Positions 27,762 through 38,029 of a DNA stretch of 64,000 nucleotides are shown here, in pieces. A program made the translations under genes and the position numbers. How positions within the stretch are numbered: the first letter of the stretch is position 1; each line of letters opens with the position of its first letter. The notes under the pieces were generated by a model. It saw nothing but the letters and a program-made list of their open reading frames with translations, ran no database searches and was not told the origin of the DNA. The stretch is from SKPS01 sp964469215 (GTDB lineage Bacteria; Bacteroidota; Bacteroidia; Bacteroidales; SKPS01), in contig CAYXYB010000014.1 of assembly GCA_964469215.1 (NCBI GenBank), positions 10,536-74,535 on the forward strand. The letters run 5' to 3'.

Positions 27762-29129
27762 ATGTCAGACCATTCCCTCTCAGCAATATCACCTGTCGAC
27801 GGCAGGTACGGTTCACAAACTGCACAACTTACCGTATGGTTTTCGGAAGCTGCGCTGATACGCTTCAGAGTGAAGGTTGAAATTGAATATTTCAAAGCAC
27901 TTTGTGATATTCCCTTGCCGCAGCTTGCAGAAATCAAGCCTGCTGATCTGCTGTACCTGACAACCATTTCAGATAATTTCTCTCCGGCGGATGCAGAACA
28001 CGTCAAAAAGCTTGAAGCAACCACAAACCACGATGTGAAGGCGGTTGAATACTTCATCAAAGATAAACTCAAAGGGACAACTCTTGAGAAATACAGCGAA
28101 TTTATCCACTTCGGGTTAACCTCCCAGGACATCAACAATACGGCAATGCCTATGATGATAAAGGGAGCTGTTGAGGAGGTGATGATGCCTCAGATCGACC
28201 TTGTTAATCAGAAGTTATCCGAACTTGCTAAGGAGTGGAAAGATATCCCAATGATGGCCTATACCCACGGTCAGCCTGCATCTCCCACACATCTGGGCAA
28301 AGAGCTTTATGTTTTCGTTTCCCGCCTGGAGCCGATGGTTGAGGAACTTAAAACATTCAGATATTCAGGCAAATTCGGAGGAGCTACCGGCAATTTCAAC
28401 GCTCACAAGGCAGCTTATCCCGGTATCAACTGGGTTAGCTTCTCAGAAAAGTTCCTCGAAAAAAATCTCGGGCTTGCCAGGCACAAGGTGACCACACAAA
28501 TTGACCATTACGACGACCTTGCTGCCCTGTTCTACCTTTTTATCAGAATAAATAATGTTTTACTTGATCTTAATCGGGATGTATGGAGTTATATCTCGAT
28601 GAACGTTTTTACCCAGAAGATAAAAGAGGGTGAGATAGGGTCATCTGCGATGCCGCACAAAGTAAATCCTATCGACTTCGAGAACTCAGAAGGCAACATC
28701 GGGGTTGCAAAGGCACTTTTCTCGTTTATGGCCGAAAAACTCCCCGTAAGCCGTCTTCAAAGAGATCTTACCGACTCGACAGTAACAAGAAACATTGGAG
28801 TTCCGTTTGCCCATACCCTTATTGCGCTGAAGAGCCTCGCGAAAGGTCTTGGCAAACTGCTGGTCAACGAGCAAGAGATCCGGAAGGCTCTTAATGATAA
28901 CTGGGCCGTTGTTTCTGAAGGTATTCAGACCATCCTGAGACGGGAAGGAGTTGCTGAGCCTTATGAGATACTCAAAGGCCTCACCCGTGGAAATCCTCAT
29001 GTAACAAAGGAAAGCCTTCATGCGTTTGTTGATACCCTTCCGGTAAGTAATGAGGTTAAAGAGGAGTTGAAGAGCCTTTCTCCTGAAACATATACAGGAT
29101 ATACTCACCGGGAATTACTCAACAGTTAA
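27762..29129 (+). CDS. purB: Adenylosuccinate lyase
   Basis: 455 residues from the ATG at 27762, whose product starts MSDHSLSAISPVDGRY as in the E. coli-type PurB of almost the same length; an in-frame upstream start at 27717 lies before the -7 box and is unlikely. Motifs: FIHFGLTSQDINNTA, YTHGQPASPTHLGKEL, and the signature loop GEIGSSAMPHKVNPIDFENSEG. It catalyses two fumarate-releasing steps, SAICAR to AICAR and adenylosuccinate to AMP. Followed after 12 bases by an ABC exporter. Confidence 0.95.
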   Translation: MSDHSLSAISPVDGRYGSQTAQLTVWFSEAALIRFRVKVEIEYFKALCDIPLPQLAEIKPADLLYLTTISDNFSPADAEHVKKLEATTNHDVKAVEYFIKDKLKGTTLEKYSEFIHFGLTSQDINNTAMPMMIKGAVEEVMMPQIDLVNQKLSELAKEWKDIPMMAYTHGQPASPTHLGKELYVFVSRLEPMVEELKTFRYSGKFGGATGNFNAHKAAYPGINWVSFSEKFLEKNLGLARHKVTTQIDHYDDLAALFYLFIRINNVLLDLNRDVWSYISMNVFTQKIKEGEIGSSAMPHKVNPIDFENSEGNIGVAKALFSFMAEKLPVSRLQRDLTDSTVTRNIGVPFAHTLIALKSLAKGLGKLLVNEQEIRKALNDNWAVVSEGIQTILRREGVAEPYEILKGLTRGNPHVTKESLHAFVDTLPVSNEVKEELKSLSPETYTGYTHRELLNS

Positions 29130-29141
29130 CATTTATCTGCA

Positions 29142-30965
29142 ATGAGAGATTCACTGCGTGTTTTTTCACATCTGAGGAACTATAAAAGATTGGTAGCGCT
29201 GCACATACTCTACACACTTCTGTCGGTGATCTTTTCAGTTTTCACCTTTGCCATGTCTATCCCATTTCTGAAGATAACTTTCGGCATGCAGGGTATTCCC
29301 GATAAGGCACCACAGTTCCGGCTCACCATGGAGGTGGTCGAAAAAACAATAGGATATTATCTGGGTGGATTTATAGACAGTTATGGCACAATGTCCGCTC
29401 TGGTGATAATTGTGACGGGACTTGTGATCATGACATTCTTCCGGAGCTCCTTTTCATTTTTGTCGATGGTGATGCTGGCACCGATCAGGAACGGAATTGT
29501 ACGGGACATCAGGAACAAACTGTACACTAAGATCCTTTCACTACCTATGTCATACTTCTCAGAAGAGAAAAAGGGCGACCTGATGGCCAGAATGGCAAGC
29601 GATGTGCAGGAGATAGAGAACTCTGTGCTGAGTGCCCTTGATGCCATCATGCGCTCTCCGATACAGATGATAATATATCTGTCGGTTATGTTCTTCATGA
29701 GCTGGCAACTGACTCTGTTTGCAATTATACTTCTGCCCCTTTCAGGATATTTAATAGGCTTACTGGGAAAATCTCTCAGGCGCACCTCATTTGAGGCGCA
29801 GAACAGGTTTGGAAGCATCATGTCAATAGTGGAAGAGACATTGGGCGGGATGCGTATCATCAAGGCTTTCGTTGCCGAGGATCGTATAGGTGCATACTTC
29901 ACCAGGATGAATGAGGAGTACACACGAATCATGAACAAAATATACCGCCGCCGTTACCTGGCTTCACCAATGACCGAATTTCTTGGGGTGGTTACTGTTG
30001 CCCTTATCATCTGGTACGGAGGAATGCTGATTATCGGGGATAAAGGCCAGATATCGGGTGAGATATTTATTGCCTACATCATAATCTTTTCACAGATAAT
30101 ACCACCTGCCAAGTCATTCACCACAGCGCAGTACAATATCAGCAAAGGCCTTGCCTCAGCCGACAGGGTAAATGCTGTTATTGATACAGTTAATCCCATA
30201 ACCAGTTCACCGGGCGCATTACCTGTAAATGAATTCAAAGAAACTATCGAATACCGTGATGTTCATTTCTGTTATGGTGATGAACCGGTGCTGAGAGGTG
30301 TTTCATTCACTATCAGAAAAGGTGAAACTGTTGCATTGGTGGGCCCTTCGGGATCAGGTAAAACCACCATAGCAGACCTCCTGCCCCGTTTCTATGATGT
30401 TACTTCAGGGGCGGTTCTTATTGATGGTGCGTCTGTAAAAACACTAAAACTGAAAGACCTGAGAGGGCTAATGGGAAATGTAAACCAGGAGCCAATACTT
30501 TTTAATGATACAATCGCCAACAACATTGCTTTCGGGGTTCAGAAGGCCGGAATGGATGATATTATTGCTGCAGCCAGGGTGGCTAATGCTAATGAGTTCA
30601 TAATGCAGTCAGAGCATGGATACGACACTATAATTGGTGATCGTGGAGCAAAACTTTCCGGAGGCCAGAGGCAGAGGCTGAGTATTGCAAGAGCTGTTTT
30701 GAAGAACCCACCGATACTGATCCTGGATGAGGCAACATCCTCCCTCGACACCGAATCGGAAAGGCTGGTACAGGAAGCTCTCGAAAACCTGATGAAGGAC
30801 CGCACTTCACTTGTCATTGCACACCGTCTTTCAACAATCCGGAATGCAGACATGATACTGGTGATACAGGATGGGGAGATCATCGAAAGAGGCACCCATG
30901 ATGAATTGCTCAACAATGGCGGCCTTTACAATAAGCTTTATAACATGCAAACCTTTAACGGATAA
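29142..30965 (+). CDS. MsbA-like ABC exporter (permease fused to ATPase)
   Basis: 607 residues. Six transmembrane helices span about 20-330, then an ATPase with Walker A GPSGSGKTT (401-409), Q-loop NQEPILFNDTI, signature LSGGQ (505-509), Walker B ILILDEATSS (525-534) and an IAHRLST switch. The layout is that of homodimeric lipid or glycolipid exporters such as MsbA. Its gene overlaps a glycosyltransferase gene by one base, so lipid-linked glycan export is plausible; multidrug export is the alternative. Inner membrane. Confidence 0.88.
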   Translation: MRDSLRVFSHLRNYKRLVALHILYTLLSVIFSVFTFAMSIPFLKITFGMQGIPDKAPQFRLTMEVVEKTIGYYLGGFIDSYGTMSALVIIVTGLVIMTFFRSSFSFLSMVMLAPIRNGIVRDIRNKLYTKILSLPMSYFSEEKKGDLMARMASDVQEIENSVLSALDAIMRSPIQMIIYLSVMFFMSWQLTLFAIILLPLSGYLIGLLGKSLRRTSFEAQNRFGSIMSIVEETLGGMRIIKAFVAEDRIGAYFTRMNEEYTRIMNKIYRRRYLASPMTEFLGVVTVALIIWYGGMLIIGDKGQISGEIFIAYIIIFSQIIPPAKSFTTAQYNISKGLASADRVNAVIDTVNPITSSPGALPVNEFKETIEYRDVHFCYGDEPVLRGVSFTIRKGETVALVGPSGSGKTTIADLLPRFYDVTSGAVLIDGASVKTLKLKDLRGLMGNVNQEPILFNDTIANNIAFGVQKAGMDDIIAAARVANANEFIMQSEHGYDTIIGDRGAKLSGGQRQRLSIARAVLKNPPILILDEATSSLDTESERLVQEALENLMKDRTSLVIAHRLSTIRNADMILVIQDGEIIERGTHDELLNNGGLYNKLYNMQTFNG

Positions 30966-31912
30966 TGAAAATAAGCGGCTTTTCCATGGCCCGTAATGCG
31001 GCGAAGCTATACTATCCGGTAAAGGAGGTAATTCTTTCAGCACTTCCGCTTGTTGACGAATTCGTTATCGCTGTCGGGAACAGTGATTCTGATGACAATA
31101 CAAGGGAACTGGTGGCATCTGTCGGTGACCCTAAGGTAAAAATCGTCGACACGGTATGGGACATAGAAAAGTACCCGAGGGGGACGGAGAATGCTCATCA
31201 GACAGATATTGCAAAAAGCCACTGCATCGGCGACTGGCTGCTATACCTGCAGGCTGATGAAGTTATTCATGAGGATGACATTCCAAAGATCAGAAAGAGT
31301 TGTGAGAGACATCTTGATGACAAGCGTGTGGAGGGACTGCTTTTCAGGTACCGCCATTTCTGGGGCGATTTTAATCATTTCCATAACTCTCACACATGGT
31401 ACCGTGAGGAGATAAGGATAATACGCAACGATTCCGATATCCACAGCTGGGAGTCGGCTCAGTCGTTTCGGCGCATCCCCCGGTTCGACGGACTTTCTTA
31501 CCGTCAGCAAAAAGATACCTTCAGGCTTCATGTTGCTGAAACTGATGTCTGGATATACCATTATGGCTGGGTAAGGCCACCGGAACTGATGCAAAAGAAG
31601 ACCAAAGCTCTCGACACAATACATAAAGGGGAGGAAGAGGTTAAGCTTATGGAAGAGCGTAAATACTACAGGTTTGACTATGGCCCCCTCAACAGGCTGA
31701 ACCGGTTCAAAGGCACACATCCTGCAGTGATGAAGGATTGGATAGCCCGGTTCAACTGGGGTAATGACCTGCAATTCACCGGCCACATCCCTGCACACCG
31801 CAGAAAACATAAGCATGAAAAACTAAAATATCGAATTCTCTCCTGGGTAGAGAACTATATTTTCGGGAGCAGAACAATAGGTGGTTTCAGAAACTATAAA
31901 AAGGTAAAGTGA
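30965..31912 (+). CDS. Glycosyltransferase family 2 protein
   Basis: 315 residues. The GT-A start ISGFSMARNAAKLYYPVKEVILSAL is followed by VGNSDSDDNTREL and a DxD-like LQADEVIHE near residue 97. The second half is His/Trp/Arg rich (HFWGDFNHFHNSHTWYREE). Its ATG overlaps the exporter stop (TAATG), and its stop overlaps the next ATG (TGATG), so all three are translationally coupled. Probably adds a sugar to a surface glycan; the substrate is unknown. Confidence 0.85.
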   Translation: MKISGFSMARNAAKLYYPVKEVILSALPLVDEFVIAVGNSDSDDNTRELVASVGDPKVKIVDTVWDIEKYPRGTENAHQTDIAKSHCIGDWLLYLQADEVIHEDDIPKIRKSCERHLDDKRVEGLLFRYRHFWGDFNHFHNSHTWYREEIRIIRNDSDIHSWESAQSFRRIPRFDGLSYRQQKDTFRLHVAETDVWIYHYGWVRPPELMQKKTKALDTIHKGEEEVKLMEERKYYRFDYGPLNRLNRFKGTHPAVMKDWIARFNWGNDLQFTGHIPAHRRKHKHEKLKYRILSWVENYIFGSRTIGGFRNYKKVK

Positions 31913-32400
31913 TGCAAAACAATTATCCTGACAGCATTTCTGAAACTGAAGGTGAACCTGTAAGTCCGACGAAGTCTGAAGTTATCAGGCATCCTGGAGT
32001 AGTGACAGAGGTATCTGATGGAGTTATAAGGGTAAAAATACTACAGGTATCTGCATGCGCTCAATGCGCTGCCAAAGGGGCATGCTCCGTAACCGACATG
32101 GCAGAAAAGATCGTTGAGGTTGACAACTACAGGGGGAGATCCCTGAAACCAGGCGATAACGTCACACTTGCGATAAAAAGGTCCACCGGTACCAGAGCTG
32201 TTTTCCTGGGATACCTTGTACCTTTCCTTCTGATGATGACAATTATGATTACAGGGAGCTTCTTCATCAGCAGAGAAGGATTACTTGCACTGGTATCTAT
32301 TGGCTCTGTGGTGCCCTATTACATGGGCCTCTATTATTTCCGCAACAGGCTTAAAAAGGGGTTTAAGATCAGCATTGAAGATCAGGCCGGCTATCTCTGA
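31912..32400 (+). CDS. SoxR-reducing system RseC-family membrane protein
   Basis: About 162 residues from the ATG at 31912, overlapping the previous stop (TGATG); a GTG one codon upstream is the alternative. Cys49, Cys52 and Cys58 form a CxxCx5C cluster (CAQCAAKGAC), followed by VEVDN and two transmembrane helices (about 97-140), as in RseC/MucC proteins. In many Bacteroidota an RseC homologue precedes rnf genes; none are seen here. A redox role at the inner membrane is inferred only from the family. Confidence 0.82.
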   Translation: MQNNYPDSISETEGEPVSPTKSEVIRHPGVVTEVSDGVIRVKILQVSACAQCAAKGACSVTDMAEKIVEVDNYRGRSLKPGDNVTLAIKRSTGTRAVFLGYLVPFLLMMTIMITGSFFISREGLLALVSIGSVVPYYMGLYYFRNRLKKGFKISIEDQAGYL

Positions 32401-32475
32401 TTTAGGTTTTTAAACCATCATAAATCAAAAACTGAAAATCAAACATCGGAATTTATAAATGAACAAGAGATTTGC

Positions 32476-32483
32476 TATTTTTG
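32476..32483 (+). promoter_or_regulatory. Candidate -7 box (TATTTTTG)
   Basis: Fits TAnnTTTG, 55 bases before the rubrerythrin-like gene. No -33 element recognised. Confidence 0.35.
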
Positions 32484-32537
32484 TTGATGTAATATTGATC
32501 ATCAATAATAAGCAATCATAACACAACCAGGGTAAAG

Positions 32538-33044
32538 ATGAATAAGGAAAAATCGTTGGAAATTTTAAAGACAGCCATTCTGCTGGAACGGAGAGGCAAA
32601 GCATTTTACGGCCAGGTGGCTGCCACCACAACCATACCTGAAGTACAGGAGGTGTTCTCAGTAATGGCAGCAGAAGAGCAGGAGCATATAGATTTCCTGT
32701 CAGAACAATACAAGAACGTCATCAAAAACAACAATTTCAGCCAGCAACGCCTCACCGACAGCCATGCCAACGAGTCGATTGTTGAAAAGATCCTCAACAC
32801 AGGCATCAAAGGTAAGATTGAGGCTGCAAGCTATGAAGCAGCAGCAATCGCAGCAGCCATCGACATGGAGAACAATGCAATCAGGATATATTCAGACCGT
32901 GCAGAAGAGGCTACAGACCTTCACGAGAAGGAGCTTTATTCTTGGCTTGCCGACTGGGAACAAACTCACCTTAAGCTGTTGAACGAGATGAACCGGCAAC
33001 TTATGGAGACTATATGGTACGATAACCGGTTCTGGCCATTCTGA
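32538..33044 (+). CDS. Rubrerythrin/ferritin-like diiron protein
   Basis: 168 residues forming a four-helix bundle. Iron ligands appear in LLERRGKAFY (Glu17), AAEEQEH (Glu47 and His50), AIDMENNAIRIY, and the final DWEQTHLKLL (Glu and His), the two ExxH-type halves of a ferritin-like diiron site. The C-terminal rubredoxin domain of classical rubrerythrin is absent. Likely handles peroxide or iron in the cytoplasm of an anaerobe or microaerobe. Stands alone. Confidence 0.82.
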   Translation: MNKEKSLEILKTAILLERRGKAFYGQVAATTTIPEVQEVFSVMAAEEQEHIDFLSEQYKNVIKNNNFSQQRLTDSHANESIVEKILNTGIKGKIEAASYEAAAIAAAIDMENNAIRIYSDRAEEATDLHEKELYSWLADWEQTHLKLLNEMNRQLMETIWYDNRFWPF

Positions 33045-33065
33045 GCTGATATCTATCACGGAAAT

Positions 33066-36000
33066 CTAAACTGTTACCTCCTTCAACTCCTTTTTATCAA
33101 CATAAAGGAGGTAGCCGTGTACGTTTTTAAAACCCATAGTTCTGATCACTTCGCAGTATGATAATACTTGCTTTTCATGGGTTTTGTGAGGTGCACCGGT
33201 TTTGAAATCAACAACAGCAACACCGTCGGGAATCATTACCACCCTGTCAGGCCTGAGAATTCTGCCATCAGGAATGATTACCGTTGACTCGGTTTTGCTT
33301 TGCAGCTCCGGGTCAAAAAAGGGCTTAAGTTCTTCCATTTCCATCAATTCAATAAGATCCAATTCAACCCCGATTGATTCCTCCTCAGAAAGCAGCCCTT
33401 TCTTAACAAACTCATTAACAAGCCTTGAAATATCGTTATTATCAACGGCTTCAGCCAAAATAGTATGAATAACGATACCGCGATGCATTGCTTGCCTGCG
33501 CTGGGCATTATCAACCCAACGGAGATGCCCTGAACGTATCCCTAACCTGTCGCGCCACTGGTAACTATTCCAACACGGCAAACGATATGGTAGCTGCTCT
33601 TCTTGTAGTTGGACTTCTGTTCCTGCGGCTCTTACACCATAACTGTATACTACCTGATCTTCCGTTGTCAAGATATCACTTTCTTCGATAAATCCTGTAA
33701 AGATACTATAGAGGTGGTTTTCGGAATTTCTTTTCAGATTCCGGGCTGAAGATATTATGTACAACTCTCTTTCAGCCCGTGTAAGAGCTACATAAACAAC
33801 ATTAGCCAGATCCTGAAATTGTGAATTCTTTTCTTTCTCATAAAACTCTGCAAATGGGGTATCTGTTAGTGTACTTCTGAAAGGGAGCAGAAGTACCGGC
33901 AAGCTATGGTATTGGTCAGGGTTAGGATTATCCACCCACAGCCTTTTCGACCTGTTATTGTAATTATCGGAGCTATCAGCGGCGAATGCATAAATCACAA
34001 CCGGAAACTGCAATCCTTTGGCCTTGTGGATGGTCATGATTTGTATAGCTCTTCCGGTCTCAGGAAGGGGTACTGAGGTGTCGAGCTTTTCGTCAAGATA
34101 ATAAACAAATGCTGCCAGGTCATTACCCGAAGATTGCACAAATGATGCTGTTATATCGAGCAGATATTGCACTGCCGGCACAATGGCATTATCACGAAAA
34201 AAATCTCTCATAACCTGCTCACACACTTCATAAAGAGGCATAGCCAGATAATCCTCAATGGAGCGTTGAATTCCCGCTGTCTCAAATATCCTGTCAACAG
34301 CGTTATATAACGACTTTTTTTCTTTCAGATCTGTTTCAAAACTACTGAGGAGCTCATGCATCTGCACTATGGTTATCAGCCCTGCCTGATACAATTTGGT
34401 TACCAGAACTGAAGCCTGTAGGCAGCTGGCACGGTTCAGCATCAGTCCGGTAACCGCCCTGAGATATACAGCCTCAGGGAATGTTCTCAACAGGAACGAC
34501 TCACTTGATACCACCTCAATACCGGCCTCTATCAGCCGGGTTGCAATTATGCTTGCCTCTTTATGCTTTCTTACAAGTATACAGATATCGGAAAGATTTG
34601 TCCTGTAACCGTTTTCACCAATCACAGACAGAACTTTCTGAAGGGTGACTTCAGCCATGACATCGTCATAATCAGCAGCATTGAAATCCTCGTTAAAGGG
34701 TATCATATGAATCTCAACATACCCCTCCCCTGCTTTTTTCCCCGGCATCTGGCTGCAATCCTGATAGATATCCCCTAGCATCCCCGGGTACTTTTCCCTG
34801 AGCCAACTGAAAAATGTGTTATTGAAGTCAACTATCTCCCTGTAACTGCGGAAATTGTACTGAAGGTTTTGTTTTCTTGAGTATCTCCTGAGAGCCTCCT
34901 CTCTGGAAGTTATCAAAGGATTGTTATCAGGATTATGAAGCTGTGGCAATTTTACAAACTGCCATACATCACCATTCCGCCACCTGTAAATAGCCTGCTT
35001 GGCATCACCTACAACCATGCTCATACCCCCCTGTGACAGGGAGTTTTCTATTAGTGGCAACAGGTTCATCCATTGCAGTGACGAAGTATCCTGAAATTCA
35101 TCTATCAGAAAGTGATCGAACCGTTCACTGGTACGTTCATAAATGAAAGGTGCAGTCTGATTACGTATTATATTCCATATCAACCTGTTGAACTCATAGA
35201 TCGGAATAATATTCTCACGATCCATTGTTATTTCCATCTGATCACGGATTTTTCTGCTTAGAGAAAGATCAGGCAGGTTTTCGTTTATAAGCCTGCGGGA
35301 AATATATTCAGGCCACTTTTTATCAACCGATTCGGTGAGCTCTTCCCAGAGTTGCCTTAACGCGGGAGCAAGATCCGAAAGCCTGTTTACCACATCTGAA
35401 GAGGCACTTTTATTCCAGAACTGCTTTCCCTCCTCCATCCATCCCACCATATTCTTTGCATCATCATTCCTGTGGAATATTTTATGATAGTTGCCATCAA
35501 CCAACACCCTTTCAAAAAAACCGGGGATTCCACCACGCTTTTTATGACTGAATTCATCAGGATCAACTCCACAATTCTCAATCAAAGCAGCTGCCATTTT
35601 CAATATTTGATCCCATTCTCCGCTAATCTTCTGCATTTCAGTCTTGTTGCGTTGTGCCACTTGCTGAAGATCAATTTTTACAGAGGCAAGCTTCTCAAGA
35701 GGTATCATACTTACCTCAGCAGTAAGAAAACGGGCAAACTGAACCAAAGCTTCACCAATATCCCAGCTCCTTTCATCTTCGAGGAGCAAACGGGTAAAAT
35801 GAACCAGATTACGTGTCAATTCATGGTCTTCACCTGCTTTTTCCATAAGGTCGTCAACAGCCATCCTGATAAACCTGTCTGTCTCGAGCTGCACATCAAA
35901 AGCGAATGAAAGGTTTAGCTCCAGGGCAAAGCTCCTGATAATCCGATGCACAAAACTGTCAATTGTACCAATATTAAACTCACTGTAACTGTGCAGTATA

Positions 36001-36302
36001 TCGGAATGTATCGCGGTAGCTCTGTCACGTATTGTATCGTCGCTAACACCCGATAATGATGCTATTTCGGTAAGGAGAGCCTTCTGATAATCAGCAAGTT
36101 TTTCTCTACAGGAGAACAGTCTGAGAAGCTCCAGAACCCTTTCCTTCATCTCACCGGCAGCTTTATTGGTGAAAGTTATAGCCAGCACATTTCTGAAATC
36201 TGCGCGATTGCTAAGGATAAGTTTCAGGTACTCACCCGCAAGCGTTTGGGTCTTCCCGGAGCCTGCCGAAGAGCGGTAAATCAAAAACTCAGGAATATGC
36301 AT
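33066..36302 (-). CDS. AddA/RecB-like UvrD-family helicase with C-terminal PD-(D/E)XK nuclease
   Basis: About 1078 residues from the ATG at 36302 that overlaps the upstream stop (TGATG). Superfamily 1 helicase motifs: SAGSGKT (Walker A, 12-18), AITFTNKAAGEMKERV (Ia), DHFLIDEFQDTSSLQW (II), VVGDAKQAIYRWRNGD (III), LQYNFRS (IV), IMTIHKAKGLQFPVVIY (V), VYVALTRAERELYI (VI). The C-terminal nuclease shows HTILAEAV, a VVMIPDGVAVVDFKTG core and Q..Y. By family it processes double-strand breaks for recombination. The usual AddB partner is not in the window; instead it follows a barrel and a TPR gene. Confidence 0.9.
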   Translation of the reverse strand: MHIPEFLIYRSSAGSGKTQTLAGEYLKLILSNRADFRNVLAITFTNKAAGEMKERVLELLRLFSCREKLADYQKALLTEIASLSGVSDDTIRDRATAIHSDILHSYSEFNIGTIDSFVHRIIRSFALELNLSFAFDVQLETDRFIRMAVDDLMEKAGEDHELTRNLVHFTRLLLEDERSWDIGEALVQFARFLTAEVSMIPLEKLASVKIDLQQVAQRNKTEMQKISGEWDQILKMAAALIENCGVDPDEFSHKKRGGIPGFFERVLVDGNYHKIFHRNDDAKNMVGWMEEGKQFWNKSASSDVVNRLSDLAPALRQLWEELTESVDKKWPEYISRRLINENLPDLSLSRKIRDQMEITMDRENIIPIYEFNRLIWNIIRNQTAPFIYERTSERFDHFLIDEFQDTSSLQWMNLLPLIENSLSQGGMSMVVGDAKQAIYRWRNGDVWQFVKLPQLHNPDNNPLITSREEALRRYSRKQNLQYNFRSYREIVDFNNTFFSWLREKYPGMLGDIYQDCSQMPGKKAGEGYVEIHMIPFNEDFNAADYDDVMAEVTLQKVLSVIGENGYRTNLSDICILVRKHKEASIIATRLIEAGIEVVSSESFLLRTFPEAVYLRAVTGLMLNRASCLQASVLVTKLYQAGLITIVQMHELLSSFETDLKEKKSLYNAVDRIFETAGIQRSIEDYLAMPLYEVCEQVMRDFFRDNAIVPAVQYLLDITASFVQSSGNDLAAFVYYLDEKLDTSVPLPETGRAIQIMTIHKAKGLQFPVVIYAFAADSSDNYNNRSKRLWVDNPNPDQYHSLPVLLLPFRSTLTDTPFAEFYEKEKNSQFQDLANVVYVALTRAERELYIISSARNLKRNSENHLYSIFTGFIEESDILTTEDQVVYSYGVRAAGTEVQLQEEQLPYRLPCWNSYQWRDRLGIRSGHLRWVDNAQRRQAMHRGIVIHTILAEAVDNNDISRLVNEFVKKGLLSEEESIGVELDLIELMEMEELKPFFDPELQSKTESTVIIPDGRILRPDRVVMIPDGVAVVDFKTGAPHKTHEKQVLSYCEVIRTMGFKNVHGYLLYVDKKELKEVTV

Positions 36303-38002
36303 CACAGTGCGTATGTAATACCAAGCATGAAATTAAACATGTATGTTGGATAGGTCTGCCAGCGATAATACCGTGATGCTGCCAGATTGTTCAATCTGGC
36401 AAACCCCGATAAAAGCTTTGAATAACGGTATTCTACACCGAAGTTGATATCGAGAATATCAGACAGATCCTGCATCTCTGTCACACCATTGATATATAGT
36501 GGTACCTTAATCCCGGTAATATAATTAAGTCCTGCATACGCAATAATCTTGTCTTCAAGATTATATCTAATATCGATTCCTGATGTAAATGAAGGCTTAT
36601 GCCAGGCATACAGCTCATTCTGGAGGTTGTAATCCTGAAACAATATTTTGCCACCGATTTTAATCTTCTCAGCTAGCTGGAAGGTGATCTCACCCTTTAC
36701 CGAAAGAACGGATGCATCATCATAGATCACCTTAAACCTGTTTGCCTCAGGTACCATCGTATCAGGGATAAACATTACCATATCTTTTACAGATTCACTG
36801 GAGACCCTTGCCGTGAAATTTATCCTAGAGCCGATTGCTGTACGGATGCCTCCGAAAACCTGTATTTTGGTTACGGTATTGCGAAGTTCCGGGTTACTTA
36901 TTATATAAGGGTTCACCTCTGCAAGTGATGAGAAACTACTGCGTTCGGCATTTCCATCCAAACCACCAATTATCAGGAATTTATGCTCCTTCAGAGAAAT
37001 CCTCAGATTAACATCAGGAAAAAACCAAAGCTTGCCGTTATCCCCACTCTCATACCCCAGAACACCACCTAAACGAATGTCCAGATCCTTGATTTTGGTT
37101 GACATATATGGATTTAGCCTTACCAGCGCCTGATTGAAAGGTTGGATAGTAGTATCCATCTTCAACCTGCTGTTGAAAAAGTCAGCCCCTATGTCAATTC
37201 CGGCTGTCTGGTAACGGCTGAACTCAAACCATGTTACATCCTTCCTTAAGAAGAATCCCCCTTGTATATGATGTTCGGTTGTTTCAAACAAATCGTTTAT
37301 TAATCTGTATTTCAGCGAAAGGCCATGATTTAGCTCATCACTTCTGCCGTGATTGCTTTCCATACCTGCATCAAGAGTTAACTGATGAAATCGCTGCCTG
37401 ATGAGATCCTTGTCTATCTCATTGTTCCGAAGGCTGTCGAAACCACCATAAAAATGAACAACATCGCGGTCATACTCGCCCCTGAATCTGAAATTTTGTT
37501 TTTTCCCAAAAAGTGTTGCATTGGCATCAAAGGTATTTTCACTATAGCCCGGAAATGGATGACCACCAAGCTTTCCGTTTCCAGACATGTGCCGGTAATG
37601 GATTCCATAACCACTCTGATTAGACCTGAGACTGTTGTAAAAAACTTCAAAATAGGGAGTTGTATAGTTTCCAAAACCACTCTTTAGAAAAAACCTGTAC
37701 AACTCTGTTTGAGGCATTCCTCGCATCCTTGCAGCTTTTATAGGAGCTATCTCAATATCGGTAGTAAGCTTGATGGGAGAAATACTATATTTAATCTCCA
37801 CCCGAGTTGAAACTGAGGTATCGGAAATTACCGGGTTTATGTTAATCTTGAAAGCGTCATCCACCATCGGATTATAAGGCTTGATAACGATTACATCTTC
37901 ATGATATCCGCCTCCCTGGCCATATAACAGGCCGGTAAAGATCATCATAATAAATGCCAGGCTAATTATACTTTTCATCCTGCTATGATTATTTGTTGAC
38001 AT
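36302..38002 (-). CDS. Outer-membrane beta-barrel protein of unknown function
   Basis: 566 residues. A signal peptide (best from Met9: MKSIISLAFIMMIFTGLLYGQ; the nearer Met9 start at 37978 is possible) leads to a short periplasmic stretch VIVIKPYNPMVDDAFKININP and then many alternating strands with aromatic ends up to the final MFNFMLGITYAL, as in TonB-receptor-like barrels. No plug domain is visible. It begins 27 bases after the TPR gene and couples to the AddA-like gene. Possibly an outer-membrane partner of the TPR protein; function not known. Confidence 0.75.
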   Translation of the reverse strand: MSTNNHSRMKSIISLAFIMMIFTGLLYGQGGGYHEDVIVIKPYNPMVDDAFKININPVISDTSVSTRVEIKYSISPIKLTTDIEIAPIKAARMRGMPQTELYRFFLKSGFGNYTTPYFEVFYNSLRSNQSGYGIHYRHMSGNGKLGGHPFPGYSENTFDANATLFGKKQNFRFRGEYDRDVVHFYGGFDSLRNNEIDKDLIRQRFHQLTLDAGMESNHGRSDELNHGLSLKYRLINDLFETTEHHIQGGFFLRKDVTWFEFSRYQTAGIDIGADFFNSRLKMDTTIQPFNQALVRLNPYMSTKIKDLDIRLGGVLGYESGDNGKLWFFPDVNLRISLKEHKFLIIGGLDGNAERSSFSSLAEVNPYIISNPELRNTVTKIQVFGGIRTAIGSRINFTARVSSESVKDMVMFIPDTMVPEANRFKVIYDDASVLSVKGEITFQLAEKIKIGGKILFQDYNLQNELYAWHKPSFTSGIDIRYNLEDKIIAYAGLNYITGIKVPLYINGVTEMQDLSDILDINFGVEYRYSKLLSGFARLNNLAASRYYRWQTYPTYMFNFMLGITYAL

Positions 38003-38029
38003 AAATATTGCATTTAAAAAATTAATGAT